Positions 8,048 through 16,584 of a stretch of DNA of 49,698 bases are shown piece after piece (positions within the stretch are counted from its first letter, which is position 1; every line of letters starts with the position of its first letter). A program made the translations under genes and the position numbers. Under the pieces are notes generated by a model that saw only the letters and a program-made list of their open reading frames with translations, was not told where the DNA came from and ran no database searches. Origin of the DNA: CAZFJG01 sp964410915 (GTDB lineage: Bacteria; Synergistota; Synergistia; Synergistales; JAFGMB01); contig CAYPIU010000011.1 of assembly GCA_964410915.1 (NCBI GenBank), positions 1 through 49,698 on the forward strand, given 5' to 3'.

Positions 8048-8998
8048 TTAATATCTATATTTCCAGCAGGCTACTTTTCTTCCATTTACAGAAAATACTG
8101 GCGGCATTTTCAGGCATTTTTCATTTCCGTATGGGCATGTGCCAAGAAAAGGGCATCCTTCAGGGTTATTAACCTGTCCATCCAGGACTTTTTCGGGAGC
8201 TTTTATACTGCCTCCTATTCTCGGAAGTGCGGCATAGAGGGCTTTAGTGTACGGATGAAGCGGTTCTCTCAGGATCTCTCCTGACCTGCCGTATTCACAC
8301 ATGCATCCCCGGTACATTACCATGGTGTTTGAAGCGGCTATCTTTGCGAGAAAAAGGTCATGGGTGACGAAGATCATGGACATTCCCTTTTTTACTCTTT
8401 CTGTCAGTATCTCCAGGATATCACCTCTGGTTGATGCGTCCTGCATGCTCGTGGGCTCATCGGCCATGAGGAGAAGCGGGTTCAGCATAAGCGCCCTTGC
8501 TACAGAGACGCGCTGCCTCTGTCCTCCAGAGAGAGTTGTCCTTATCCTTGAATTCCAGAGTTTTTCTCCTTTAAGCCCAAGTTCCGAAAGGAGGTTTTCG
8601 GCCTTTTTATATGCATGCTGTTTCTGGTTCCTGCCATTGACGATCAGATATGGTTCGGCCGCAGCTTCCCTTACTCCAAGGGTGGGCGGTATGCACCCAT
8701 AGGGATCCTGGGGAATATATCCGCATTTCTGTCTCAATAAAAAAAGTTCTTTCATTGAACATGAGAAAGGGTCTTTGCCGAGGACGCTGACCTTCCCGGA
8801 ATCCGGTTTTTCCAGTCCCGTAAGGCATCTTAATACTGTAGTTTTTCCGCTTCCTGATTCTCCGACAAGAGCAAGGCTGCCGCCTTTGTCAAGGGAGAAG
8901 GAGATCCCCCTGAGTGCCTGGACCGTACCGATCTTTTTTGAATGGAAGGATAAAGCAACATCTTTTATTTCTACTATACTGTCTTTTGAGTTAATCAT
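8048..8998 (-). CDS. oligopeptide-type ABC importer ATPase 2 (OppF/DppF-like)
   Basis: A 316-residue nucleotide-binding subunit with Walker A GESGSGKTT near residue 45, the signature LSGGQRQRVSVARAL near residue 165 and Walker B LLLMADEPTS followed by a switch histidine in VTHD. The C-terminus carries the extension typical of the oligopeptide/dipeptide/nickel family, with cysteines near GCPFLGTCPYGNEKC. In some homologues these bind an iron-sulfur cluster. It is the last gene of the importer operon and overlaps the other ATPase gene by four bases. The substrate cannot be read from this subunit. Confidence 0.93.
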   Translation of the reverse strand: MINSKDSIVEIKDVALSFHSKKIGTVQALRGISFSLDKGGSLALVGESGSGKTTVLRCLTGLEKPDSGKVSVLGKDPFSCSMKELFLLRQKCGYIPQDPYGCIPPTLGVREAAAEPYLIVNGRNQKQHAYKKAENLLSELGLKGEKLWNSRIRTTLSGGQRQRVSVARALMLNPLLLMADEPTSMQDASTRGDILEILTERVKKGMSMIFVTHDLFLAKIAASNTMVMYRGCMCEYGRSGEILREPLHPYTKALYAALPRIGGSIKAPEKVLDGQVNNPEGCPFLGTCPYGNEKCLKMPPVFSVNGRKVACWKYRY

Positions 8999-9774
8999 TC
9001 TCTTTCCTCTATTTCCTTCAGCGATCCCACAAGCAGTTTTGTATGTTCTTCACGGGGGTCTTCCACTATCTTTGAAGGAGGGCCGACCTCTACGATAATG
9101 CCATCCTTCATTACTGCTATGTTATCGGATACACAGGTTGCAAGCGCTATATCATGGGTCACGAGAAGAAGTCCTGCAGATCTTTCCCGTGAGACTGATA
9201 CAAGGGTAGTTATTAACTGGCTCTGGGTGATAACGTCCAGGGCGGTGGTAGGCTCATCAGCAAGCAGGAATGGAGGAGAGCAGGCAAGCGCCATTGCTAT
9301 GGCTGCTCTCTGTTTCTGCCCTCCGGAAAGTTCATGGGGATATCTGTTTGAGAATTCCGCCGATAGTCCTGCCTGGTCCAGAAGTTCTCCGGTCCTGTCT
9401 TTCAGTTTTCTACCCTTCAGGCCAAGGTGAAAAGCTAAAACTTCATCTATCTGTGCGCCTATGCTCAGAACAGGCGTAAAGGAGTTCATAGCCCCCTGGG
9501 GTACCAGGGCTATCTGATCCCAACGGATCTTCTGGAGCTGTTGTTCTCCAAGTCCGACAAGCTCTCTTCCCTCGAGGGTTATGCTTCCAGTGAGCCTTGC
9601 CTCTGGAGGTAATAGAGAAGGGATGGCCATCAGGAGGGTGCTTTTGCCACTTCCCGACTCCCCCACAAGAGAGGTGACCTTACCCCTTTCAAGCTCCAGG
9701 GAGACATCTCTTACCGCTTCCACCTGTCTTTTACTTCCCCTGTATGTTATTGAAACGTTCTTTATCCTGATCAT
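8995..9774 (-). CDS. oligopeptide-type ABC importer ATPase 1 (OppD/DppD-like)
   Basis: A 259-residue ATPase with Walker A GESGSGKST near residue 40, an SGGQKQRAAIAMALA signature near residue 150, Walker B FLLADEPTTALD and the switch histidine in VTHD. At 259 residues it is shorter than typical OppD (about 320), because it ends soon after the helical region and lacks the long C-terminal extension. It overlaps the preceding permease gene and the following ATPase gene by four bases each, a classic ATGA-type coupled operon. Confidence 0.93.
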   Translation of the reverse strand: MIRIKNVSITYRGSKRQVEAVRDVSLELERGKVTSLVGESGSGKSTLLMAIPSLLPPEARLTGSITLEGRELVGLGEQQLQKIRWDQIALVPQGAMNSFTPVLSIGAQIDEVLAFHLGLKGRKLKDRTGELLDQAGLSAEFSNRYPHELSGGQKQRAAIAMALACSPPFLLADEPTTALDVITQSQLITTLVSVSRERSAGLLLVTHDIALATCVSDNIAVMKDGIIVEVGPPSKIVEDPREEHTKLLVGSLKEIEERE

Positions 9775-10964
9775 TCTCCAGCACTCTCCTTAAGTCCGGG
9801 ATCCACAAGTTCTTCCAGGAACTTTCCTATATCGAGGAAGATCAGGCATAAAAAGGCTATGCCGGCACCAGGAGGTATCAGGAGCCACCATGCGCCGGTT
9901 GAAAAAGCTCCGAAGGAATGTGCCTCGTGAAGCATTCTTCCCCAGGATACTATTCTCGGATCGGATAGTCCCAGGAAGGAAATGCTTGCTTCGGCAAGTA
10001 TTGCGGCTGGTACTCCAAGAGCTATATTGGCAAGGAGAAGGGGGAGTGTTTCCGGCAGGAGATGTCTGAAAAGAATGTAGGGTGTACCTGCTCCTATTGC
10101 TCTGAGTCCTTCGATATAACAGGATTCACGCAGAGAGAGGGTCATGGAACGTACAGTCCTGGCCGTTCCCATCCATGAAAAGAGAGAAAGTATCAGGATC
10201 AGCTGGACGAGACCCCGTCCCCAGACACCGGCAAGTGCCATAAGTATGGGCAGTATAGGAATGGAAAGAAGTATGTCCACCCCTCTCATTATAATGGAAT
10301 CGGTCAATCCTCCGGCATAACCGCTTATCAGGCCAAGGGACATTCCGATCAGGGTAGCGATAAGAGTTGCAGAAAGTCCTACAGCGAGGGAGATCCTTAT
10401 CCCAAGAATAAACAGTTGAAGTACATCTCTTCCCCTCTGGTCAGTTCCGAGTGTTCCGTACCTTCCTCCAGTGATCTTGAGGCTGACCGAAGTTTCCGAT
10501 GGTTGGATACTGCTTTTTATCTGGAGACCATATTTTCCTTCGGAAGGGAAAAGTCTTTCCATTGCATTTTCGAATGGCGATATCCCGAGCCTGGATTTAA
10601 AAGTCAGGTCCCTTGCGTCAAGGTTTATAGTATTCTCAATGCTTTCAAGTTCCTGAAGATCAATTTCTCCCGCAGGTGTTGCCCAGACCAGGAATGCATT
10701 TGCGGGTTTTTGCGGAAATTCTACTTTGCCTTTGATGCTGAACTGTTCCGGCTTGTCATATGTCCATTCCATGTCCAGCCCGGTTTTTTGCCGGTCAAGC
10801 TGCACAGTGACGGTAGGAGCGGCATTACCCCCGAGCCACAAAGGACTGGAGAAGGGGGCGGCGACCTCCTGTGTATGATCTGTCCGGAAAGCTGAAGGTC
10901 CTGCAACTGCTATAAGGGTAACAAGTATAAGGCTGATAAAGCTCCATCTTCTGAGGAATCTCAT
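9771..10964 (-). CDS. ABC importer permease with large exported insertion (OppC/DppC-like)
   Basis: The C-terminal two thirds (about 170-397) are a standard OppC/DppC permease: LGTDQRGRDVLQLF ahead of the second helix, an EGLRAIGAGTPYILFRHLLPE coupling region and several membrane helices. Between the first helix (about 8-27) and LGTDQRGRD lies a segment of roughly 140 residues that should face the periplasm. In ordinary family members this loop is about 40-50 residues. The insert has no membrane helix and alternates like a beta-rich domain (TVTVQLDRQ, FSIKGKVEFP, TSVSLKITGGR). It may help dock the permuted binding protein encoded two genes upstream; that link is inference. Confidence 0.9.
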   Translation of the reverse strand: MRFLRRWSFISLILVTLIAVAGPSAFRTDHTQEVAAPFSSPLWLGGNAAPTVTVQLDRQKTGLDMEWTYDKPEQFSIKGKVEFPQKPANAFLVWATPAGEIDLQELESIENTINLDARDLTFKSRLGISPFENAMERLFPSEGKYGLQIKSSIQPSETSVSLKITGGRYGTLGTDQRGRDVLQLFILGIRISLAVGLSATLIATLIGMSLGLISGYAGGLTDSIIMRGVDILLSIPILPILMALAGVWGRGLVQLILILSLFSWMGTARTVRSMTLSLRESCYIEGLRAIGAGTPYILFRHLLPETLPLLLANIALGVPAAILAEASISFLGLSDPRIVSWGRMLHEAHSFGAFSTGAWWLLIPPGAGIAFLCLIFLDIGKFLEELVDPGLKESAGE

Positions 10965-11941
10965 CTTTTACGTTTCTTTCCGACCCTTACCCTGGGGTCC
11001 ACAAGTCCGTATCCTATATCAGCCATGAGGTTGCTGAATATTGTGAGTAGAGCAAGAAGGTAGAACGCTGCGCCAGCAGCAGGATAGTCATGTCCGGCGA
11101 CAGATTCCAGAAGGAACCGACCCACTCCGTGAAGTGAAAAGACGGTCTCTGTGATTATGGCGCCTGAGACTATTCCCGGCAAAGCCAGGAGAAAAACGGT
11201 TATTACCGGAGGCAGGATCGTTCGGAATGCGTGTCCCCAGATCACCTGGTTTGCAGGTAATCCCTTTGCCCTTGCCATGAGCACAAAATCTTCGCTCATT
11301 ACCTTGACCATGAGATTGCGGACATAAAGCGCCCATCCGCCGAAACCAAGCAGAACAAGTGAAAGGACAGGCAGTGCAAGATGCCTTATGTAATCTGCGG
11401 AGGCGGCTATCAATCCATGGGGTGGAGGAATAGAGACACTTCCTCTCAGTGGGAAAAGGGGTATCAGGTATGCAAATACCATCAACAGCACAAGCTGAAC
11501 AAAGAAAGAAGGAAATGAAAATGAGACGGCACCTCCCCACAGGACAACTTTTTCTACCCATCGTCCCCTGTTCAATGCGGCTTTTATCCCCAGCCATGTT
11601 CCAAGAATTGCAGACAGAAGGAGGGCAGAGCCAAGAAGGGCGACCGTATTGGGGATCCTGCTCGCAAGTTCATCCCATACGGGGCGGCCTGTAAGGAATG
11701 ATATGCCAAATCGGAAACTCAGCATCTGTTCTGCATATTTCAGAAACTGGCCTGCAAGGGGAAGGTCAAGTCCATAGACCTTTCGAAGTTCTGCCTTTGC
11801 TTCGGGTGAAAAACCGGGATCTATTATGCTTGATACTGGATCTCCGGGCATCATCCTGAACAGTATGAAGTTAAGTATCAATACGGCAAAAAGGACGAGA
11901 AATGCACTTCCTATCCTTTTCAGCCAGTAATTATTCTGCAA
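10961..11941 (-). CDS. ABC importer permease (OppB/DppB-like)
   Basis: A 326-residue inner-membrane permease of the oligopeptide/dipeptide/nickel family. The first helix is followed by FRMMPGDPVSSII, a hallmark of OppB-type subunits. The cytoplasmic EDFVLMARAKGLPANQVIWGHAFRTILPPV segment is the EAA coupling loop for the ATPases, and there are about six membrane helices. It lies 30 bases after the binding-protein gene and overlaps the next permease gene by four bases. Confidence 0.93.
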   Translation of the reverse strand: MQNNYWLKRIGSAFLVLFAVLILNFILFRMMPGDPVSSIIDPGFSPEAKAELRKVYGLDLPLAGQFLKYAEQMLSFRFGISFLTGRPVWDELASRIPNTVALLGSALLLSAILGTWLGIKAALNRGRWVEKVVLWGGAVSFSFPSFFVQLVLLMVFAYLIPLFPLRGSVSIPPPHGLIAASADYIRHLALPVLSLVLLGFGGWALYVRNLMVKVMSEDFVLMARAKGLPANQVIWGHAFRTILPPVITVFLLALPGIVSGAIITETVFSLHGVGRFLLESVAGHDYPAAGAAFYLLALLTIFSNLMADIGYGLVDPRVRVGKKRKR

Positions 11942-11971
11942 TTAAAGAGTCCTCCTGGTGGCAGGTATCTG

Positions 11972-13657
11972 CTATTTCCCCTGCCCTGTTATCGTGAAAT
12001 AAGGGTTTTTCCTGAACCTTACGAACTCTCCGGGCCTGTATTCCTCGAATATGTACGGGCCTGTTCCGCAAAGCTGTGTAACATCAGGGTTTTCAGGTGA
12101 TACAAGTCTTGATGGCTGCCAGTTCTGCCAGTTATCGATCCCGGCGATGATGTGAGCCGGCAGTAGGGGCAGACCGCCTATCCTGTGAAGATACCAGAAA
12201 CTTGTCCCGTTCATTGTTACCCGGAGAGTATACCTGTCAGGGATCGTTATATCTTTTACGTCATCTACATTATCGAGGTATCTCGGGATCCTGTTATTTT
12301 TCATGAATTCAATGGTCGCCTTGACGTCGTTTGCGGTAAAAGGTGTACCGTCGTGCCATTTTATATCGTCTCTGAGTTGAAACGTGAGAACTGTTCGCTG
12401 CTTTTCTTCTTCCTGTATGGTCTCTATCTCCCAGCTTTTTGCAAGCCAGGGAATGTCCTCAAGATCATATGGGTCAATAGCTATGAGAGATTCATAAACT
12501 ATCCCCAGGACCTGCCAGTCATATGCAGAGCTTGATGCGAAAGGGTTAAGTCCTCTCGGTTCATCGGCCAGGCACCAGTAAAGAGGTTCCATTTCTCCCC
12601 TGGCGGGTTCTGCCTGGATAAGTGTCCATATGTTGTCCCCTGTAGTAAGTTCCGTTTTAAGGATATTATCCCATTTTTTTGAGACGGCACCTATGGAGTA
12701 TCTTGAATAAACGGGAATGACCGGTGCGAGTTCTGAAAGCATTTTCTGTGCTTCAGAGGAGGAGTTGATCCCGGTTTTACGGTCAGGGGCATATTTGAGT
12801 TCCTCCAGTACTTTGTCAAGTTCCGGATCATGAATTCCGGGAAGATTATATCCGCCTTTTATGTCCATGGAGGAATGATAAAAAGCAAAGAGGGAATCCG
12901 GATCTCTTGTCATAGTCCATGCCAGCACATACATGTCAAAATTCTGGTTATCGAGTTTCGAGAGCATTGTTGTGAAATCCATTGGCTCAACCTCTACAGG
13001 GATACCTGTTTCAGAGAGATATCCTGCGATCCTTGATGTAAGTTCAAAAGTAGTAGGCGCGACCTGAGCGGTTGGAGATAGGATCCTGGCAGTTTCCAGT
13101 GGAATGTCCGATCCTGGAGGTACAAGAATATCATCGCTGTTCCACTTCCATCCATTTTCAGCGAGGATCGTCCGTGCCTTTTCAGGGTCGTAGGGGTATT
13201 TTTCAACATCCTTTTCAAAATATGGAGATGCTGGTGGAAGAAAGGTTGAAAGAGGGGCGGCATATCCTGAAAATATATCCCTTACTATGGCTTCCCGCGG
13301 TATGGAATGCCAGGCTGCCTGCCTTAGCTCGATCCTTGACCATGGTTCTTTCCTGACGTTGAAACCCAGGAAAAAAGCATGAAAAGCCTGTGCGAGTGAA
13401 AGGTCGATATCTTCGTTTGCGGAAAGACGCTCCACGTCTACAGGTCTGTGTATATCACCGAGAATATCGATGTCCCCTTTTTCCAGAGCAAGGACCTGTG
13501 CATCAGGATCCCTGATAATGACCATGTAAAGCTCTTCTATTTCAGGGGGGCCGATCGCTGATGGTACGAAATCTTTTCCCTGGCATCCGGGAGAGGACAG
13601 CATTATGAATAAAACTACTGAAAAAAACATTAATATTGCCAGTGAATATTTTTTCAT
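11972..13657 (-). CDS. circularly permuted extracellular solute-binding protein (SBP_bac_5 family), lipoprotein
   Basis: The 561-residue protein has a signal peptide with a lipoprotein-type cysteine at residue 25 and clearly belongs to the oligopeptide-binding family, but its two parts are in reversed order. Residues about 31-355 correspond to the normal C-terminal part (VIIRDPDAQVLALEKGDIDI, FNVRKEPWSRIELRQAAW, YPYDPEKARTILAENGW, then the usual C-terminus). Residues about 356-561 correspond to the normal N-terminal part (EPRGLNPFASSSAYDWQVLG, LRDDIKWHDGTPFTANDVK, GTGPYIFEEYRPGEF, ending at RKNPYF). In DppA or OppA the point where this protein begins follows directly on the point where it ends. 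The total length is normal, so nothing appears lost. It heads the five-gene importer operon and has AAGGAGAC before the ATG. Confidence 0.92.
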   Translation of the reverse strand: MKKYSLAILMFFSVVLFIMLSSPGCQGKDFVPSAIGPPEIEELYMVIIRDPDAQVLALEKGDIDILGDIHRPVDVERLSANEDIDLSLAQAFHAFFLGFNVRKEPWSRIELRQAAWHSIPREAIVRDIFSGYAAPLSTFLPPASPYFEKDVEKYPYDPEKARTILAENGWKWNSDDILVPPGSDIPLETARILSPTAQVAPTTFELTSRIAGYLSETGIPVEVEPMDFTTMLSKLDNQNFDMYVLAWTMTRDPDSLFAFYHSSMDIKGGYNLPGIHDPELDKVLEELKYAPDRKTGINSSSEAQKMLSELAPVIPVYSRYSIGAVSKKWDNILKTELTTGDNIWTLIQAEPARGEMEPLYWCLADEPRGLNPFASSSAYDWQVLGIVYESLIAIDPYDLEDIPWLAKSWEIETIQEEEKQRTVLTFQLRDDIKWHDGTPFTANDVKATIEFMKNNRIPRYLDNVDDVKDITIPDRYTLRVTMNGTSFWYLHRIGGLPLLPAHIIAGIDNWQNWQPSRLVSPENPDVTQLCGTGPYIFEEYRPGEFVRFRKNPYFTITGQGK

Positions 13658-13698
13658 GGTCAGTCTCCTTTGATCCGTTAGTTGGTAATTTAAAACTC

Positions 13699-13728
13699 AT
13701 TATAACCTGCCGGAGGAATCTGTGTCAG
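13699..13728 (-). promoter_or_regulatory. promoter of the ABC importer operon
   Basis: On the minus strand CTGACA (13728-13723) is followed by an 18-base spacer and TATAAT (13704-13699), about 42 bases upstream of the binding-protein ATG. The -35 box matches five of six consensus bases. Confidence 0.55.
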
Positions 13729-13822
13729 CATAACAGGCCTTTCAGTAATAATGGAAGAATAAAGGTATCCTGTACCAGAGTCTGGCAAGGCTATATAATT
13801 ATAATGGCAGAGTGGTAGATCA

Positions 13823-14248
13823 ATGAATAAGAGAAGGGAAATGGTTTTGAGCTGGAGAGAGATCGAACACACAGCTGATGCAGGGCTTTATATAGTATCG
13901 ACAGATATGAACACCCTTTTTCAGGAAGCTGCAGAAGCACTGTACTATATCATGTTCGAGGGCGTCCAGTATATGTCTGGCAGGCAGCATAGAAGTCTCC
14001 GGATCGAGGGTATTGATCCTGGGGATCTTGCTGTTGTATGGCTTAACGAGCTTATCTATATTTTTGAAACAGAAGGAGCTGTTTATATACCAGAAGCGAT
14101 CTATGTGGACATGGAGCGGTTCAAGCTGAAAAGTGAAGGTTCAATGATAACAGCACCTGTCCCTGTAAGACAGGTGAAAGCGGCCACTTACGGGGGCCTT
14201 TGTATGACCCTTGATCCTCCGGCTTTGAAAGTCTATCTGGATCTTTAG
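13823..14248 (+). CDS. archease, activator of RtcB
   Basis: A 141-residue protein with the archease signature REIEHTADAGLYI near the N-terminus and conserved WLNELIYIFETE near residue 75, a length normal for the family. Archease binds metal through the aspartate of HTAD and speeds guanylylation and turnover of RtcB. The gene is 25 bases upstream of rtcB, the usual partner arrangement. The start is uncertain: ATG 13823 has a weak ribosome site, while TTG 13847 has GAAGGG at a better distance and would begin just before the conserved motif. Confidence 0.92.
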   Translation: MNKRREMVLSWREIEHTADAGLYIVSTDMNTLFQEAAEALYYIMFEGVQYMSGRQHRSLRIEGIDPGDLAVVWLNELIYIFETEGAVYIPEAIYVDMERFKLKSEGSMITAPVPVRQVKAATYGGLCMTLDPPALKVYLDL

Positions 14249-14273
14249 TTATTGGTAAAGGGGAGGAGCAGTT

Positions 14274-15710
14274 ATGAGGGAGTTTCTTGTTAAAAAGGAT
14301 GCATTTCGATGGGAACTTTCCATGGAAGCAGAAAAGGGGATGAGAGTTCCTGGATTTTTATATGCTGACAATTACATAATTGAAAAGCTTGAAGAGGAGA
14401 ATGCTCTCGTTCAGGTGGCTAATGTAGCCTGTCTTCCGGGAATAAAAAAGTACAGTTTTGCTATGCCTGATATCCACTGGGGATATGGTTTTGCCATAGG
14501 CGGGGTCGCCGCTTTTGACGAAGAAGATGGCATTATCTCACCCGGCGGAGTCGGATATGATATTTCCTGCGGTGTCAGGCTGCTTTCGGCAGATCTGACA
14601 TCAGAGGAAGCGAGAGGATCTCTTCATTCCCTGACGTCCGGCATTTTTACGCACGTTCCATGCGGTCTGGGTTCCAGGGTCGCTGAGAGATTGAACAGGA
14701 AAGAACTCGACAATGTTCTTCAGGAAGGTTCGGTATGGGCCCTTAAAAGGGGTTATGCTTCCAGGGATGATCTTGCGGCCACCGAAAATGGAGGTTGTCT
14801 TGAAGATGCAGATCCGGGGCGGGTCTCTGAAAAAGCCAAAGAAAGGGGAAAGGACCAGCTTGGTACGCTCGGCTCGGGAAATCATTTTATCGAGATACAG
14901 GTAATTGAAAACGTATATGATATTGAAAAGGCAGCCCTGCTTGGACTGAAAAGGGGTAGCATAACAGTTATGATCCATTGTGGCAGCAGGGGTTTAGGTC
15001 ATCAGGTATGTGATGACAACATTCGGGCAATGTCAAAAGTAATGGCAAAATATGGCATAGAAGTCCCGGACAGGCAGCTTGTATCAGTTCCTATCCAGTC
15101 TCCTGAGGGACGTTCCTATTTTGGAGCGATGTATTCGGCCGCGAACTTTGCCATTGCAAACAGGCAGATAATCACGAAGAGGGTCAGGGACGTCTTCGAA
15201 AAGATATTTCCGGGGAGGGAACTTAGACTTGTTTACGATATAAGTCATAATATGGCACATATGGAAGAACATATCGACGCAAAAGGCGATCGAGAAAAAC
15301 TTTGTGTCCATCGTAAGGGGGCCACGCGGGCTCTTCCTCCCGGTCATGGATCACTCTATGAACCTTATTTAACGACCGGACAACCGGTATTGATACCTGG
15401 AAGCATGGGCACTGCAAGCTACATCCTGACCGGAACAGGCAGGGCTGCAGCAGAATGCTTTGCATCCACATGCCATGGGGCTGGAAGGGTGCTCAGCAGA
15501 CATGCAGCAAGAAAGACATCGGACGGACATGCTCTCAGGCAGAAACTTGAGGATCAGGGCATAAGTGTAATGGCAGGCAGCTACAAAACTCTCTCTGAAG
15601 AAACGCCGCTGGCCTATAAAGATGTTGATCATGTTGTAGACGTTGTTGACAGGGCCGGTATAAGCTGCAAAATAGCTCGTTTAGTTCCCCTTGCTGTCAT
15701 CAAAGGATGA
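14274..15710 (+). CDS. rtcB: RtcB, GTP-dependent RNA-splicing ligase
   Basis: RtcB joins RNA 2',3'-cyclic phosphate (or 3'-phosphate) ends to 5'-OH ends with GTP and manganese. The 478-residue protein shows the manganese-binding motifs GGVGYDISCGVR near residue 97, LGSGNHFIEI near residue 205 and IHCGSRGLGHQ near residue 240. The histidine that becomes guanylylated lies in STCHGAGRVLSR near residue 400. It starts at ATG with GGAGGAG upstream. Its 3' end overlaps the convergent NeuD-like gene by 30 bases. Together with archease it forms a two-gene RNA repair/ligation operon; no RNA substrate or tRNA gene is nearby. Confidence 0.96.
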   Translation: MREFLVKKDAFRWELSMEAEKGMRVPGFLYADNYIIEKLEEENALVQVANVACLPGIKKYSFAMPDIHWGYGFAIGGVAAFDEEDGIISPGGVGYDISCGVRLLSADLTSEEARGSLHSLTSGIFTHVPCGLGSRVAERLNRKELDNVLQEGSVWALKRGYASRDDLAATENGGCLEDADPGRVSEKAKERGKDQLGTLGSGNHFIEIQVIENVYDIEKAALLGLKRGSITVMIHCGSRGLGHQVCDDNIRAMSKVMAKYGIEVPDRQLVSVPIQSPEGRSYFGAMYSAANFAIANRQIITKRVRDVFEKIFPGRELRLVYDISHNMAHMEEHIDAKGDREKLCVHRKGATRALPPGHGSLYEPYLTTGQPVLIPGSMGTASYILTGTGRAAAECFASTCHGAGRVLSRHAARKTSDGHALRQKLEDQGISVMAGSYKTLSEETPLAYKDVDHVVDVVDRAGISCKIARLVPLAVIKG

Positions 15711-16334
15711 TCCGTCTGAATATATTTTTGCAGGGACACCTATTGCCAGGCTCTTGTCCGGAAGGTCTCTTATTACGACTCCGCCTGCACCGACCATGGT
15801 CCATGATCCTACATTCATGTTGGGGATCACAGATGCCGAAATACCGAGAAAAGCCCCTTCCTCGAGACTTACGCTGCTACCAAGAACACAACCGGGACCA
15901 CAGTGGCAATAGTCATTTATTATGCAGTCATGGTCAATTGAACATGAGCTGTTAAGAATACAGTGGTCACCTATTACAACATCGGGTTGAACGACTGACC
16001 CGGCAAATATGGATACACCATTCCCCAGTCTCACTGAAGGGTGAACGTAGGCAAGCGGGTGTATTACTGTTGTCCAGCTGACATGCTGAAATCTTGCGGC
16101 TATGGTCTTGCGTACAGCATTTGCCCCTATGGCTATTATCGCTTCTGGATGTTTTTGATCATTCAGAATGTCAAAAGGTCCTTTCACCTTGATGTCCAGT
16201 ACAGTGCTTCCCCATAGAAGCTGGTTATCATCCAGTATTCCTGCGACATTTCTCCCTGCTTCAAGAAGGGTTGAAACTACAACTTTTCCGTGAGCGCCTC
16301 CTCCAAGAACATAAACTCCATCATCGATCCGCAT
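15681..16334 (-). CDS. NeuD/PglD-like sugar O- or N-acyltransferase
   Basis: The 217-residue protein starts with a Rossmann-like segment (VYVLGGGAHGKVVVSTLLEAG), typical of the small N-terminal domain of NeuD/PglD enzymes. From about residue 95 to the end it has left-handed beta-helix hexapeptide repeats (for example VRLGNGVSIFAGSVV). The probable catalytic histidine is in SIDHDCIIN near residue 135. Such enzymes use acetyl-CoA or another acyl-CoA to modify nucleotide sugars or sialic acid-like sugars of the cell surface. No sugar cluster surrounds it here, so the substrate is open. It is convergent with rtcB. Confidence 0.88.
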   Translation of the reverse strand: MRIDDGVYVLGGGAHGKVVVSTLLEAGRNVAGILDDNQLLWGSTVLDIKVKGPFDILNDQKHPEAIIAIGANAVRKTIAARFQHVSWTTVIHPLAYVHPSVRLGNGVSIFAGSVVQPDVVIGDHCILNSSCSIDHDCIINDYCHCGPGCVLGSSVSLEEGAFLGISASVIPNMNVGSWTMVGAGGVVIRDLPDKSLAIGVPAKIYSDGSSFDDSKGN

Positions 16335-16584
16335 TTAATTATCCCTCCTGGCTATTTTTTCTATATATCTATTTAATATTCTACCACTTTCCACAAAAGG
16401 AGGTTTAATATGGATTGAATATTTACAGACCTGCTTTAAAAGGGTTTGTTTCATATTCTGGAGCTATGAGTTAAACAGTCCTTTCCTCCTGGAAGAGAAT
16501 GGTCCTGACAGTCAAGTTTTTTCTGTATAATAAAAAAGTAAGTCTGTTATCAGCTCAGGCAGAAGGCGAACAGGGGTGTCCTGG
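16335..16584. other. intergenic region with a two-codon reading frame behind a strong ribosome site
   Basis: This 250-base divergent region contains AAAAGGAGG at 16395-16403, then six bases, then ATG GAT TGA at 16410-16418. It also contains the promoter described at 16505-16531. I see no longer gene on either strand. Confidence 0.4.
16505..16531 (+). promoter_or_regulatory. promoter for the phosphoesterase-to-yhaN operon
   Basis: CTGACA (16505-16510), a 15-base spacer and a perfect TATAAT (16526-16531). The spacer is short of the optimal 17, which lowers confidence. The predicted start lies about 45 bases ahead of the phosphoesterase ATG. Confidence 0.45.

Noticed and set aside
8048..13657. 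Nickel-specific importer serving the lar genes
   Set aside because: The family includes nickel and peptide importers, but nothing in the binding protein points to nickel, and the operon lies several kilobases from the lar genes on a separate promoter.
11972..13657. Simple assembly error as the cause of the reversed order in the binding protein
   Set aside because: One continuous frame joins signal peptide, both parts and stop, the total length is normal, and the promoter and ribosome site are intact. An artefact would rarely keep frame at both joins.
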